From assembly GCA_963781105.1 (NCBI GenBank), contig CAWAED010000004.1, forward strand, positions 1 through 64,000: a stretch of 64,000 nt of DNA, written 5' to 3'. Origin of the DNA: Palsa-295 sp963781105. Lineage in GTDB: Bacteria; Acidobacteriota; Terriglobia; Acidiferrales; UBA7541. The notes under the pieces are model-generated. The model searched no databases and was not told the origin of the DNA. It saw nothing but the letters and a program-made list of their open reading frames with translations. Shown here in pieces: positions 1-8,268 of the stretch. A program made the position numbers and the translations under genes. Numbering within the stretch: the stretch's first letter is position 1; each line of letters starts with the position of its first letter.

Positions 1-235
1 GCCGGGAACTCGTCTGACGACGGCGGACCCTTATGATTGCGCTACAGAGGGCCACCGGAGTCCCTCGAAATTCAAAAGCGGACCCATTGAGGAACGAGTG
101 TCATAAAAGTGTCATAGTTCCATGCTCAAACTGGGTACAAATGGGGCAGAACGAATCAAGACGCGGATTGCGTACGAGGTTGATAGGACAGATATAATCA
201 GAAATTTTCAGAACCCATCAAAGCGGGACATTGTT
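1..235. other. No recognisable gene at left edge
   Basis: No reading frame here resembles a known protein and I see no RNA gene. The segment lies directly upstream of the tRNA-like half at 236-280, so it would be the inner end of whatever element used that tRNA as target. The element would continue beyond the left edge. Confidence 0.4.
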
Positions 236-280
236 TTCTTAAACCGTTTGTCGCGAGTTCGACTCTCCCCAGGGCCACCA
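236..280 (+). other. 3' half of a tRNA-Lys(CTT), putative integration scar
   Basis: The sequence reads as anticodon loop TTCTTAA (anticodon CTT), 3' anticodon stem ACCGT, variable loop TTGTC, a T-arm with loop TTCGACT, a 7-nt acceptor strand CAGGGCC, discriminator A and CCA. The stem stretch preceding the loop does not pair with ACCGT and no D-arm or 5' acceptor strand is present, so this is not a functional tRNA. Site-specific elements often recombine at the anticodon-loop-to-3'-end part of tRNA genes and leave such a copy at the distal end. The T-stem has one mismatch. Confidence 0.55.
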
Positions 281-413
281 GCCTTACCTCTTCGGTTTCA
301 TCAAGTTGACGCGTCGGTCTCAAGGCCGCAGTGTGCACTAAACCAGTGCAGTGCTTTGCCCGGCATCATACCCAAACGTTTACCAAAAGTCGCCAGAGGG
401 CTACACTGCGGGG

Positions 414-608
414 ATGAAAGAAGCTCACCACGAACAGACGATTGCTTGCCCGCGTTGCTATGCGAGGATGCTCGTTCGTTACGCGGCCCGAAGCCCAAGA
501 GGTGTGGCGTTCGATAAGTTCATTACCTGCCTAAACCCTCAGTGCCAACACGTTTTTGTGACATCGCTGCCTGGACCATTCTTGGAGGGCCCGTTCACCA
601 CGACGTGA
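414..608 (+). CDS. Small zinc-finger protein, Ogr/Delta-like
   Basis: A 64-residue protein with CPRC at residues 12-15 and a second pair CLNPQC at 39-44, followed by HVF. The order (C-x2-C, basic and serine-containing linker, C-N-x2-C, H-x-F) resembles the Ogr/Delta zinc finger of phage late-gene activators, though similar small zinc ribbons occur widely in soil bacteria. The ATG at 414 is chosen because the frame upstream lacks family character. Its 3' end overlaps a converging reading frame (539-889), so one of the two could be spurious. A phage-derived origin would fit the surrounding scars but is inference. Confidence 0.45.
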   Translation: MKEAHHEQTIACPRCYARMLVRYAARSPRGVAFDKFITCLNPQCQHVFVTSLPGPFLEGPFTTT

Positions 609-889
609 GTGCTCAACAGGTTCACATCTTCCCAAGGATGTCTCCGCCGCCACTCTTCGCGGCATTCGCCCAACTGAATCTCGTAGACGGACTCAACGGT
701 TTTCTTGTCGGCGGAGTTTTTCGGTTCGGCCATATAGCGCGCGGCCTTGCCGAAGCAAATCAATTCGGCATCAGTCATTTTCTGAATCCGCTTCCGGAAT
801 TCCCCCACATCGAATTGTAATGTCCCGAGCATACCGGTGGCTTGACCTACGCGCGGTTCGCCATTTTCGAATCCTCCGGCAGGGATCAT
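539..889 (-). CDS. Hypothetical protein, about 116 aa
   Basis: Composition looks like a real soluble protein: a charged helical middle (FRKRIQKMTDAELICFGKAARYM) and a tryptophan-rich motif (EEWRRRHPW) near residue 90. I recognise no family. The ATG at 889 has a GGAG placed too close to be a good ribosome-binding site; a TTG at 913 and an ATG at 832 are alternatives. It converges on and overlaps the zinc-finger gene at 414-608 by about 70 bases, so at least one 3' end may be mis-called. No membrane segment or signal peptide is visible. Confidence 0.45.
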   Translation of the reverse strand: MIPAGGFENGEPRVGQATGMLGTLQFDVGEFRKRIQKMTDAELICFGKAARYMAEPKNSADKKTVESVYEIQLGECREEWRRRHPWEDVNLLSTHVVVNGPSKNGPGSDVTKTCWH

Positions 890-981
890 ACTCCGCTTGC
901 GCGTCGGCTTCAAACACGTCTAGCAATTGACCATCCGGTTATCGGGCAGCCGCTCCAGCCGTGAAAGGAAATGAAGATCGG

Positions 982-1036
982 CCTTGCGTCAGTCAATACA
1001 TCACTGGACCTGTCAGTTCTGACAATTTCCGATGCG
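982..1036 (+). repeat. Inverted-repeat copy A (CCTGTNAGTTCTGACAATT family)
   Basis: About 55 bases that match, in reverse complement, the segment at 6571-6624 with only scattered differences and one or two single-base gaps. The shared core is CATCACTGGACCTGT followed by TTCTGACAATT. Shorter matches to the same core lie at 8570-8600 (same strand) and 9457-9490 (opposite strand). Confidence 0.75.
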
Positions 1037-1195
1037 CCGAACGCTTATTAGCATTTCAGACGAGCTCGGACATCCCCATGCCTTTTCAAACATAGTTACG
1101 AAGTCCACGTTTTCTCCTTGCTTTGATGCGCGGTGCTGGCCCTAGCGAAAGAAATGCTAACCCGAGTCCATGGACAAAGCAATTAAGGAGGCGCC

Positions 1196-1432
1196 ATGTC
1201 CGACGGGGTAGCACTCACCGAAAAACAAAAGCGCAACAAACGAAAAGGATGTCGGGACACCCTGATTGAGCTGCGGCTAGCGCATGGTTGCTTGGCTTCG
1301 GACCAGCGGCTGAAAAAGGTTCTTCTCGATACTCTTTCAGAATTGCGCCGATATCACGGTTCGTCTCCGGTGTCCGTGGCCGAGCGACCTTTCCTATCCT
1401 TTATGTATGTGTATGTGGTCTCCGGACGGTGA
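1196..1432 (+). CDS. Small basic hypothetical protein
   Basis: A 78-residue protein with a lysine/arginine-rich N-terminal third (EKQKRNKRKGCRD) and a helical leucine-rich middle. The ATG is preceded by an excellent ribosome-binding site, AAGGAGG, six bases upstream, the main argument that it is translated. The last 20 residues (from SVAERPFLSF) look less protein-like, so the 3' end may be a fusion to unrelated sequence. No family recognised; no neighbour close enough for an operon. Confidence 0.5.
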   Translation: MSDGVALTEKQKRNKRKGCRDTLIELRLAHGCLASDQRLKKVLLDTLSELRRYHGSSPVSVAERPFLSFMYVYVVSGR

Positions 1433-1869
1433 CGCACAGGATTGCCCGCTAGACATTTTCGGATACGGTGACGTGTGCACCCGCTGGCTTGCTTCGCATC
1501 CGCCGTCATCCAATAGTAGCGAGTTCTGACATTGGGCCACCGCATCTCTTGATGCCCGAGCCAGTCCCCTTCGTTATGAACAGACACGAGTTATGGCACG
1601 AACGGACCACACCACTTTTGGACAAGAAACTCGGGCGGATGACAAAGTGGTTTCCATCCAGCGTTTCGGCAGGAGGCTACGTGTACACCGAGATTTGGCG
1701 TCCGAATTGCCAATGACAAGATTGCGGGCTACATCAGGCAAGCGAGCCACCTCTCTCGGAGGACGGAAACCTCTGGGGACTCCCACACGCAGCCGAATAG
1801 CCCGCCCAGACCTAGGCCGGCGAAGACATCGAGTAAGAAAGGAGAGAGCTCAGTGAAAATCTACTATCA
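1433..1869. other. Stretch without a convincing gene
   Basis: Several short open frames occur on both strands, none with a recognisable motif or good ribosome-binding site. No repeat or hairpin stands out. Probably decayed island DNA. Confidence 0.4.
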
Positions 1870-2292
1870 TTGGTCGAGGTAGCAGAGCCAAGGCTGAGGA
1901 AAATTAGTGAGAAGGGAAGTATTCAACCGATATTGCCGGGCGGCTGGTCGCGCAAGCAAGTCATCGGGCACCTCATTGATTCGGCCTCGAACAACCACCA
2001 ACGATTCGTTCGAGCTGTTCTTCAAACATCTCTGGATTTCCCTGGCTACGACCAGAGCCGAAGCGTGCGAGTGCAAGCCGTTCAAAGCGCTGGCTGGCAT
2101 CCCCTGCTCTTGCTGTGGGCTGCCTACAATCGCTACCTCGCTCATGTAATAGCCCAGTTGCCAGCCTCCAAATTAAAAACTGCTTGCCGCATCGGTTCGG
2201 GAGATGCAGTCACCCTTGAATTTCTCGTGACGGATTATCTTACGCACCTGGTCCATCATCTCAACCAACTGGGTGCTGCAGACCCGAACTAG
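1870..2292 (+). CDS. DinB-like (DinB_2) four-helix protein
   Basis: A 140-residue protein with the DinB/YfiT-type layout: GGWSRKQVIGHLIDSASNNH near residues 24-43, FPGYDQ at about 56-61, an N-x-Y-L-A-H helix in the middle, and a C-terminal TDYLTHLVHHL helix supplying the last putative metal-binding histidines. Such proteins are metal-binding four-helix bundles, some of them thiol transferases. The start is a TTG just after an in-frame stop at 1834, and no ATG is available, so the 5' end is uncertain. Unlike the DinB protein at 19198-19761 it has no signal peptide and would act in the cytoplasm. Confidence 0.75.
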   Translation: MVEVAEPRLRKISEKGSIQPILPGGWSRKQVIGHLIDSASNNHQRFVRAVLQTSLDFPGYDQSRSVRVQAVQSAGWHPLLLLWAAYNRYLAHVIAQLPASKLKTACRIGSGDAVTLEFLVTDYLTHLVHHLNQLGAADPN

Positions 2293-2574
2293 CCCACACT
2301 GTGCTCAGCCAGTTCGGTGCGTTTTCACATCGATGCATACCCTTCGCGTTTGACTGTACACAAGTGTGTTCAATTCGACGATTTCAAGGTCTTCTAATAT
2401 GACCGCCTTCCGCTAGCCCGCAGAAACCAGCCGCAGCTTAATGTTATGAAAAGTATGCCCTTTGACTTTCTAGGTTCGAATGGACGGTCAAATGCTTTCT
2501 TCGGGCACGTGACCGGCAGCGTCACACGCGAAGTAAGTTGCCCGTGATAGCAGCTGTGTCACCGAAGGACTCCC

Positions 2575-2817
2575 ATGTCCCAGCCTCATCCTCTGCCGTG
2601 GAAGGTTGCCACCCAAAAAGCAACGGGGGAACTGGACATCGAGAAGTTTCGTTACCATGTACTTGCTGCAGAAACCGCAATATTTTTCCGGCTTCAGGAG
2701 TTGCCGGTCTCTGCGGACCAGACTGAAGAACTTGAGGAAATGAGTACAGCACTGGCGGAGCTACTCGAACTTAAAATTCGCAAGCTCGGCTGGCCAAACT
2801 CAAAGTTAGGCAGCTGA
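2575..2817 (+). CDS. Small protein of a three-member paralogous family (copy 1)
   Basis: An 80-residue, mostly helical protein. It aligns along its whole length with the products at 2908-3150 and 8269-8517: a W-K near the N-terminus, an E-x-AI-x2-R-x-Q-x-L centre, then an E-M-x2-A-x-A-x-L-L-x-I/L-K-x3-LGW C-terminal block. This copy is the most diverged, replacing the SDKEKLT stretch by DIEKFRY. I cannot assign a function or a family name. It lies 90 bases upstream of copy 2, suggesting tandem duplication and perhaps co-transcription. Confidence 0.7.
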   Translation: MSQPHPLPWKVATQKATGELDIEKFRYHVLAAETAIFFRLQELPVSADQTEELEEMSTALAELLELKIRKLGWPNSKLGS

Positions 2818-2907
2818 CAGCTCTAGTCGTCCCGCTGCGCCCCCGCGCGTTACGAGTCGCTTGACATAACAAAGCCGCTGGGTACCGTCTAGCGCCAGCG
2901 CAGTGCT

Positions 2908-3150
2908 ATGCGAGACCTCTATCCAGCGTCGTGGAAAGACCTGCATCTTCAGACGGTGTTAGAATCTGACAAAGAGAAATTGACCGGGCTGGTCCAAGCC
3001 ACAGAGCAGGCGATAGTCCTCCGCGCGCAAAAATTATTGAACTCCACAGACCATCCCAAAGAACGCAGCGAGATGGCCGTCGCATACGCGTCTTTGCTTT
3101 CAATCAAAACCAACAAACTCGGCTGGCGACCGGTGTCCGTTAGCGACTAG
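2908..3150 (+). CDS. Small protein of a three-member paralogous family (copy 2)
   Basis: An 80-residue protein sharing ESDKEKLT, an LVQA stretch, a central R-x-Q-x-L block and LLSIKTNKLGW with copy 3 at 8269-8517; the similarity is obvious by eye over about 65 residues. It is charged and helical, with no cysteine pair, signal peptide or membrane segment. Preservation of the frame in three copies amid decayed DNA argues that the family is translated and selected. The role is unknown. Confidence 0.75.
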   Translation: MRDLYPASWKDLHLQTVLESDKEKLTGLVQATEQAIVLRAQKLLNSTDHPKERSEMAVAYASLLSIKTNKLGWRPVSVSD

Positions 3151-3580
3151 TGCCATAAGCGAGCTGCGCAGAATCGGGGATTTTGAAAGCCCTGCGAAGG
3201 TTCACGCCCCTAAGTGACAGTTGGTTTGGGATGCCGCCCCGTCCACTCTTCTCGCAAGCGAGTGTCTCCTGGTTGAGAGCTTCTCCAAAAAAGCTATCAC
3301 CGAAGAGTATCACCAGCCATCACGGTGTAGAATCGCCTCAGCGAAGAACTTCTTCAGTCGCACCGCGCGGTGCCGGAAATTTCACCTCATGTCCGACCGC
3401 CAACGGACTCTTTGAAGAGTTTGCGGAAGCCCTGAAAGTTGCTCATGAGAAGCGTTCGAAGTCTCGTGCCGCTCGCGCATCCAGATGAGCTGGGGTGACC
3501 ATATTCGGCGAACAGTTGATAGGGCGAAATGGCGTTTGTGGCGCCTTTTCTAGGAATCTGCCAGTGTCCTCTATTTTCCG
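3151..3580. other. Stretch without a convincing gene
   Basis: An open frame ending at 3488 finishes with a plausible helical tail (LFEEFAEALKVAHEKR), while an ATG with MSDRQRTL in another frame lies just before it. This could be a frameshifted small protein, but the evidence is too thin to call. No repeat or RNA seen. Confidence 0.35.
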
Positions 3581-3784
3581 TTGAAAGCGAGCCGAGAACT
3601 GGACCGCGACAGCGACCCCAACAATACAGCTTTTGGTTACGTGCGTTTGCCGGCGCGACGGCTGGACCGGCCGGAAGGAGAATCCAGCACGTTCGAAGAA
3701 AAATGTAAAGTGAGCGAAATCGCAAAACAAAAAGCATGGGAAAGACTCTACGAACGTTGGCCTGAACTCAAGGGCAAAGTCTGA
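3581..3784 (+). CDS. Possible small charged protein
   Basis: A 67-residue frame from a TTG, with a charged C-terminal half (EIAKQKAWERLYERWPELKGK) that looks protein-like. There is no clear ribosome-binding site and no family match. A hairpin followed by T residues at 3940-3966 could terminate its transcript, weak support for a transcribed unit. The true start could lie inside the frame. Confidence 0.35.
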   Translation: MKASRELDRDSDPNNTAFGYVRLPARRLDRPEGESSTFEEKCKVSEIAKQKAWERLYERWPELKGKV

Positions 3785-3939
3785 AGCACTAGATTGTGGC
3801 CGAGATTCGCGTCGGTACCAGCGCGCGACCCCCAACTCCTCGTGTCCCGGTCCCGTCAGTTGGCGCCGTGAGTGTTCTGTCGTCGGTCATTTGATAGCGC
3901 ACTGCTACATTGTACCAATATGAAAGCAAGCCCCGGCCT

Positions 3940-3966
3940 AACCCCGCAAAGGCAAACGGGGTTTTT
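3940..3966 (+). terminator. Rho-independent terminator-like hairpin
   Basis: AACCCCG, a ten-base loop, then CGGGGTT running into TTTT. Seven base pairs and the T-run fit an intrinsic terminator reading left to right. An alternative pairing of AGGCAAA with TTTTGCCT overlaps it. Confidence 0.6.
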
Positions 3967-4065
3967 GCCTCAGAACTTTTCCGGGTGTAGAAGCAGGCGG
4001 CCAAGAGGGAGCGCCAGTCGCAGAGCCACATAATTCACAGGATGCTGCCGTTTTTTTTCAGGCGG

Positions 4066-4231
4066 ATTTGTCGTCCCAATTGGGACGCACGGCAGCCAGG
4101 CTCCGAATTGCCCACAAATCCAACATGAAGGCAAGAACCATCCTGCTCAACGGGGCGGGCGCGACGGCAAGAATAACTCCGGCAGCAGGAGAAGTGTTTC
4201 CCTTGACTCCCTTTACGGAACTAACCAGGCG
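4066..4231 (+). repeat. Imperfect direct repeat, copy 1
   Basis: About 165 bases matching 5330-5505 in the same orientation. Both copies start near a perfect 14-base palindrome GTCCCAATTGGGAC (4073-4086), continue with GCACGGCA, AATCCAACATG, a GGGGCGGGC block and ACGGCAAGAA, and end with TTGACTCCCTTTACGGAACT or a close variant. Indels break any shared reading frame, so the conserved object is DNA, not protein. It could be a miniature mobile element or a regulatory repeat. Confidence 0.7.
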
Positions 4232-4376
4232 TTACAGCACAAGCGAACTTTACGGTATCCCGCCGTGCCGGAATACAGGAGAGGACCGATAGCGTTCGTC
4301 GCGCGCCCTGCCTATGCTCGCCATCAGAGATTCACCGGCACGAACGCTTGGTTTGAGGTCCGGAGATTTGAAACCG

Positions 4377-4580
4377 ATGGCCACCTGGTTTTTCGACTGC
4401 AAGAATTGTGGCGAAGCTTTTCCGTATTCTCTGGTGCCAGATATGCTGGCCTGTCTCCCCTCGCGGCCGGCATTCCCAGCAAAAGGTGAGAAACGCCAGT
4501 GCCCCCACTGCAAAACCAAGTCTACTTACCAGCCATTCGACCTGAGATTTCAGAACGGGCGTTGGAGTCGGCGTTGGTAG
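4377..4580 (+). CDS. Small zinc-ribbon protein
   Basis: A 67-residue protein with CKNC at residues 8-11 and CPHC at 42-45, the spacing of a single zinc ribbon, and an aromatic C-terminal segment (YQPFDLRF). The start at ATG 4377 places the first zinc knuckle eight residues from the N-terminus; an upstream ATG at 4314 in the same frame would add 21 residues lacking family character. Role unknown. It sits between the two copies of the 165-bp direct repeat. Confidence 0.55.
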   Translation: MATWFFDCKNCGEAFPYSLVPDMLACLPSRPAFPAKGEKRQCPHCKTKSTYQPFDLRFQNGRWSRRW

Positions 4581-4640
4581 CAATTCAAGCAGACGCTCTC
4601 CGTGTTTTTGCGTAAAGCTGAACTCCGCATGACTCAGGCT

Positions 4641-4800
4641 ATGAATCCCAGAATGTTTTTCGGTGTGGCTTGGCTATTGATTGGCCTTGCATGGGAATAC
4701 CGGTCACTCCGTAGGAACAAAAGCGCTAGCCTACGACGTTCCGGGTACATTTCTGCTGCTGGGGAGTCTCGCGCTGATTTCTTCGTTCTTCTGGAAATGA
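4641..4800 (+). pseudogene. Frameshifted small two-helix membrane protein
   Basis: From the ATG at 4641 the frame encodes a hydrophobic helix (MFFGVAWLLIGLAWEY). In a different frame, from about 4700 to the TGA at 4798-4800, a second helix follows (TFLLLGSLALISSFFWK). The span is one base longer than a multiple of three, so a single indel near 4695-4720 separates the two halves of what would be a protein of about 53 residues with two membrane segments. Either the gene is broken or there is a sequencing error. No family recognised. Confidence 0.5.
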
Positions 4801-5329
4801 GTAGGGGCGGGCGCGAAATATTTCTGTGGCGTGCGCAGGCGAATGAAAACCTAGATTCGCTAATCTGTTGTGTGTGCATCAAGCATCCTGGCCCATCGCC
4901 GCGCGTTCCTGGCCTGCCTGTACCAATGGCCAAGGTAAACCACCAAGGTCCACACCCCCCCCACCGCAAAGTTCACCGCGCACCACGCTCCAAAAACCTC
5001 AAGCACAAGCCTCATAAAGCCTCCTTCCCCTAGGCCCAGACAGCTAAAAATAATCCCGCTGTTGCCTTCCTAGAGCCCGCGCTTCACGAACAGGACCGGA
5101 AATGCGAATAGAATGCACAGCGCCAATTGCAGCCACGTTTCAGCGAGGTTAAAAATGAGCTGCTACCTGTCCGCTCAGATTAACCTGGAGCTGCAACCGG
5201 ACGTGACGTATGGAGTTGCCGGGAAGGGGTTGAGGAGGTAAATCGCGGGCCGAGGCAAAGGAACTGCCGAGTTGACCGAGAAAACTTTCGTGCGGTTGCT
5301 GATTTTTTTCGCTCGCTGTTTTCTGCTGA
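4801..5329. other. Stretch without a convincing gene
   Basis: Short frames only, with proline-rich, low-quality translations. A C-run at about 4957-4963 is notable. No RNA or hairpin of note. Confidence 0.4.
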
Positions 5330-5505
5330 ATCCTTTGTCCCAATTGGGACGCACGGCATCCACGCCGCGAATTACGCGCGAATCCAACATGTGGATTGAA
5401 GTCGAGAATCATCCCGCTCAATGGGGCGGGCTGGACGGCAAGAAAAACTCCAGCTACGGGAGAAGTATTTTTTCCTTGACTCCCTTTGTGGAACTTAACA
5501 GGAGT
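5330..5505 (+). repeat. Imperfect direct repeat, copy 2
   Basis: The partner of 4066-4231, with the 14-base palindrome at 5337-5350 and the same end. It lies about 100 bases beyond the stop of the convergent SYLF gene. A close variant of the palindrome alone (GTCCCAATTGAGAC) occurs at 6755-6768. Confidence 0.7.
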
Positions 5506-5609
5506 TGGGATGGGCGGCTTTGGTCTTCGGTTGTTTTGGCGAGAATAATGAGAATTGGCCGGTTCAAGGGGGCCACCAATCTGGATTCTGAGTCGAAAAG
5601 AACGGCGGA

Positions 5610-6305
5610 TTAACTCTTGCTCTTGTTTACCGGACTGGCGTCTCGTAGCGTCGTGAGCAGGTCCTTGGCGCAGGCGGGCACTGGCTCGGCCTTGTGGAAG
5701 ACGACAGCCTGAGCGCTTACTTCTTTACCGTAGAGGTTTTTGTTGGCACCGTTGTCGGCGCGGAGGGTGGAACCTGCGAGGGAGATACCTGCGAAGATTC
5801 CACGAGAGCGAGAGTAGGAAAGAATCTCGGCGCGCATGGTGACATCAGTTTCCGCTGAGGCTGTGCGGCCCACCGGGCCAGCGGCGACGGTAGCGTTTCC
5901 GCCCAGCTTGACCTTGCTGGTGAGAACGCTAGAAGCGGAACGTGGACTCATGAGCAGCAGAACGAAGTCCGTGGCCTGCGCGCCGAACTGCAAACCTGCA
6001 CTAGCACCTTCTAGGGCCATCATCGTTGGTGCGCCCCAGGGCCCATGAAACGTTTTTCCGCCGCGACACGTCATGACACCACGACCGAAACTGCTTCCCA
6101 AGCCGAAGGAAAGTTTCAAGACGGAAGGTAGAATGACGACGCAATAAGCGTTATCGAGGACGCTCTTCGGAATGTCGTCGGGAACGTCGAGAATTTCCTT
6201 CATTACCTTTCCAGAGTTTGTGACGCGGTCTGCCTCTTTGTCCTGTGCGCGGGTGGGAAAAACGAATGCAAGAGCCAAGCTAAACCCCAGCAGCATCTTC
6301 TTCAC
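5610..6305 (-). CDS. Exported SYLF (Ysc84) domain protein
   Basis: A 231-residue protein with a signal peptide (KKMLLGFSLALAFVFPTRAQ, cleavage near residue 20) followed by a SYLF domain covering most of the rest: VLDNAYCVVILPSVLKLSF, GRGVMTCR, the glycine-rich GAPTMMALEGASAGLQFGAQ, and DFVLLLM. In eukaryotes this domain binds phosphoinositides; bacterial members are exported lipid-binding proteins of unclear role. The start is a GTG at 6305 with GAGGA six bases upstream. It is transcribed alone. Confidence 0.9.
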   Translation of the reverse strand: MKKMLLGFSLALAFVFPTRAQDKEADRVTNSGKVMKEILDVPDDIPKSVLDNAYCVVILPSVLKLSFGLGSSFGRGVMTCRGGKTFHGPWGAPTMMALEGASAGLQFGAQATDFVLLLMSPRSASSVLTSKVKLGGNATVAAGPVGRTASAETDVTMRAEILSYSRSRGIFAGISLAGSTLRADNGANKNLYGKEVSAQAVVFHKAEPVPACAKDLLTTLRDASPVNKSKS

Positions 6306-6866
6306 GATTCATCCTCACATTCTTTTCACCGTCAACGGTAGTTCTGCAGCGGCCGGAACGTGGAGTCTGTCGCCTTCCAGCCACTGCTGCGATGGGCGAG
6401 GGCATGGGCCCCGGCCCACCTGACCCAGGAGCAGGCCCGGGGTCGCTGCCGAAACCAAGCCGGTTGCGTGAAGCTAGAGCGCGCCCGCCGCGTGAGCGCT
6501 TACTTTCGACCCGCTTCAGCTAACTCCACCACGTCCACGGCGGGTGGTTCTTTGATAGCAAAGGTCTGGCGTATTAGGAATTGTCAGAATTAACAGGTCC
6601 AGTGATGTGATTGACTGGCAAGCGTTATTCTGTGCGGGCCTTCAATTTCGCACACTAAGTGTCCGGGCAACCGTCCAAGTGGTTTTGAGCGCTTTTCGCC
6701 GTCCGACCCGGTGAGTAAGTGACTCCAGTTCGACTTTTCTGTTTCAAATTTTCAGTCCCAATTGAGACTGCCCTGGGGAACCGCGCCAGGGTGCAATCTT
6801 GTTCCCGATGTGGCCATCAGAAGTAGAATCCATCACCATGCATCAATCGTTGGGCTTACTATTGAG
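6306..6866. other. Gene-free gap containing repeat copies
   Basis: The only structures I can support are the inverted-repeat copy at 6571-6624 and the palindrome variant at 6755-6768. Open frames here have proline- and arginine-rich translations typical of noncoding GC-rich DNA. Confidence 0.45.
6571..6624 (-). repeat. Inverted-repeat copy B (CCTGTNAGTTCTGACAATT family)
   Basis: Reverse complement of copy A at 982-1036 over about 54 bases. The two copies bracket a 5.5-kb segment in opposite orientation, as terminal inverted repeats would. Confidence 0.75.
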
Positions 6867-7454
6867 CTACTCAGCGTCAGGTCTGCGCCCCTCGTTCATT
6901 TCCGCGAGATGACGGCAACGGTGCTCATATTCGAGATGGTCCCGCCGAGCGCGCCGATACGCCCTCCGACCTGCGCGTATCACGCCCCGGGCCCATGCAT
7001 TCACTGGGCGGCCACTTTCGTCGGTGAGACCTGCTCGAACGCGTTCACCGATGAGACTTCTCTCCAGTTCCGACACGCTAGCCAGAACCGTGAATATCAT
7101 TTTTCGGGTCGGTGTGCCGGTATCGATATTTTCTGAAAGTGAAACGAACTCGATTCCAAGTGCGCGGAAGAGTTCGAGTGCTCTCAGCAGATGGGAGACC
7201 GATCGCGCGAATCGATCAAACTTCCAAACCGCCACGACCTCGAAACGACGCCGCTTCGCATCTGCCATCCGCCGGTTGGGTTCTGGTCGAGAATCTGACG
7301 CTCCAGAGATACCTTTGTCCACGGACCCGCCAGTGACTTTCCATTCCCGGTTTCGGATGTACTCTCGGAGTTCTGCGAGTCGCATTTCCGGGTCTTGGCC
7401 GTTTTTCGTAGAAACACGCGCGTAAATCGCGATTTTTAGCTGCTCTCTTACCAT
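6867..7454 (-). pseudogene. Serine recombinase (resolvase family) with decayed C-terminus
   Basis: A 195-residue frame. Residues 7-130 form a good resolvase catalytic domain: IAIYARVST with the nucleophilic serine, VAVWKFDRFARS, LRALELFRALGIEFVSL, and a long E-helix (FTVLASVSELERSLIGERVRAGL). The usual linker and helix-turn-helix should follow; instead the frame reads arginine-rich junk, while fragments reminiscent of the expected HTH (SEGVSARS, STVA, RHLAEM) lie in three different frames between about 6890 and 6990. I infer that several indels destroyed the DNA-binding domain. Start is ATG at 7454. Confidence 0.7.
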
Positions 7455-7743
7455 AAATGAGCCCGTTCTCTAGTTCGATCTTTACAGCCTCTGCAAATGG
7501 GCCGCAACCTATTCGTTTGATCCGGCTGAGAGGGAGCTGTCCAAAGGGAATTTCAGCAGCGGTCCTTCGAGATGCACTCTTCAGGCGACGGCGGGAGACA
7601 AATCACTGTAGTGGATTCGTAGTTGTTGCTTGTTCAGATCGGTTCAAAATGACGATAAACGGTTGAAATCGCCGCGATTGTAAATGATTGAGAAATATAG
7701 CACAGTCAAAAGTTTTCATAACGCGCCAAAAGCGCCGTCTGTA

Positions 7744-7788
7744 CTCATAATCCCTAGGTCGTGGGTTCGAGTCCCATAGCCGGCACCA
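7744..7788 (+). other. 3' half of a tRNA-Met(CAT), putative integration scar
   Basis: Reads as anticodon loop CTCATAA (anticodon CAT), stem TCCCT, variable AGGTC, T-arm GTGGG-TTCGAGT-CCCAT, acceptor AGCCGGC, A, CCA. The T-arm pairs fully apart from one G-T. Upstream bases cannot form the anticodon stem, and no D-arm exists. It sits between the decayed serine recombinase and a tyrosine-integrase fragment, the expected company of an attachment site. Confidence 0.65.
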
Positions 7789-7832
7789 ATTCCCTTGTAT
7801 CGCTTTGCGTTTGCGTCAGTTACCAACACACT

Positions 7833-8120
7833 TCATACCGATTGGACCGTTCGTACCGATTGAAGCCCTATTCCTTCCATCGCAACGCAGTGACTCTGTT
7901 GAGTTGCGCGAGTGTACAGGCGCAACGTGGTCGAAACGTCGCGGTGCCGCATTTGTGTTTGCAGCACGGAAATCGGCCGGCTGGCTTCAACCAAGGCCGT
8001 AGCTAGGCCGTGTCGAAAAGCGTGGAGGCCAGTGTTTAGCGCTGGTATGCCGAGTTTCCGTACGTGATTGCACGCCCTGCCCATTAATGGTCTTCTTATT
8101 TTACAGATTGACAACAGCAC
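7833..8120 (-). pseudogene. C-terminal fragment of a tyrosine recombinase (integrase)
   Basis: A frame of 95 residues containing the C-terminal half of a phage-integrase domain: LHAFRHGLATALVE carries the H-x2-R box, then a histidine in QMRHRD and the nucleophilic tyrosine in STTLRLYTR. The N-terminal arm- and core-binding domains and the first catalytic arginine are missing, so it is a remnant. It lies 45 bases beyond the CCA of the tRNA-Met half, the usual position of an integrase gene relative to an attachment site. Confidence 0.75.
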
Positions 8121-8268
8121 GTCGTTCAGTTAAGTTCGCTCTCCCAGCACCTAGACCGGCGAGGAGTCTTAGCAAACCGTCCATCGAGTTGCGCTTATTC
8201 GGTTTGACTCATCGATCCCATTCGTATTAGAGCGTTCACCTCCGTTACGCGAGCGAAAGGAAGATGAC

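Noticed and set aside
236..280. An intact tRNA gene
   Set aside because: Only the anticodon-loop-to-CCA half is present; no D-arm or 5' acceptor strand can be found. The same applies to 7744-7788.
4068..5613. Open frames beginning SQLGRTA inside the two direct repeats
   Set aside because: The shared peptide breaks at indels between copies, showing that DNA and not protein is conserved.
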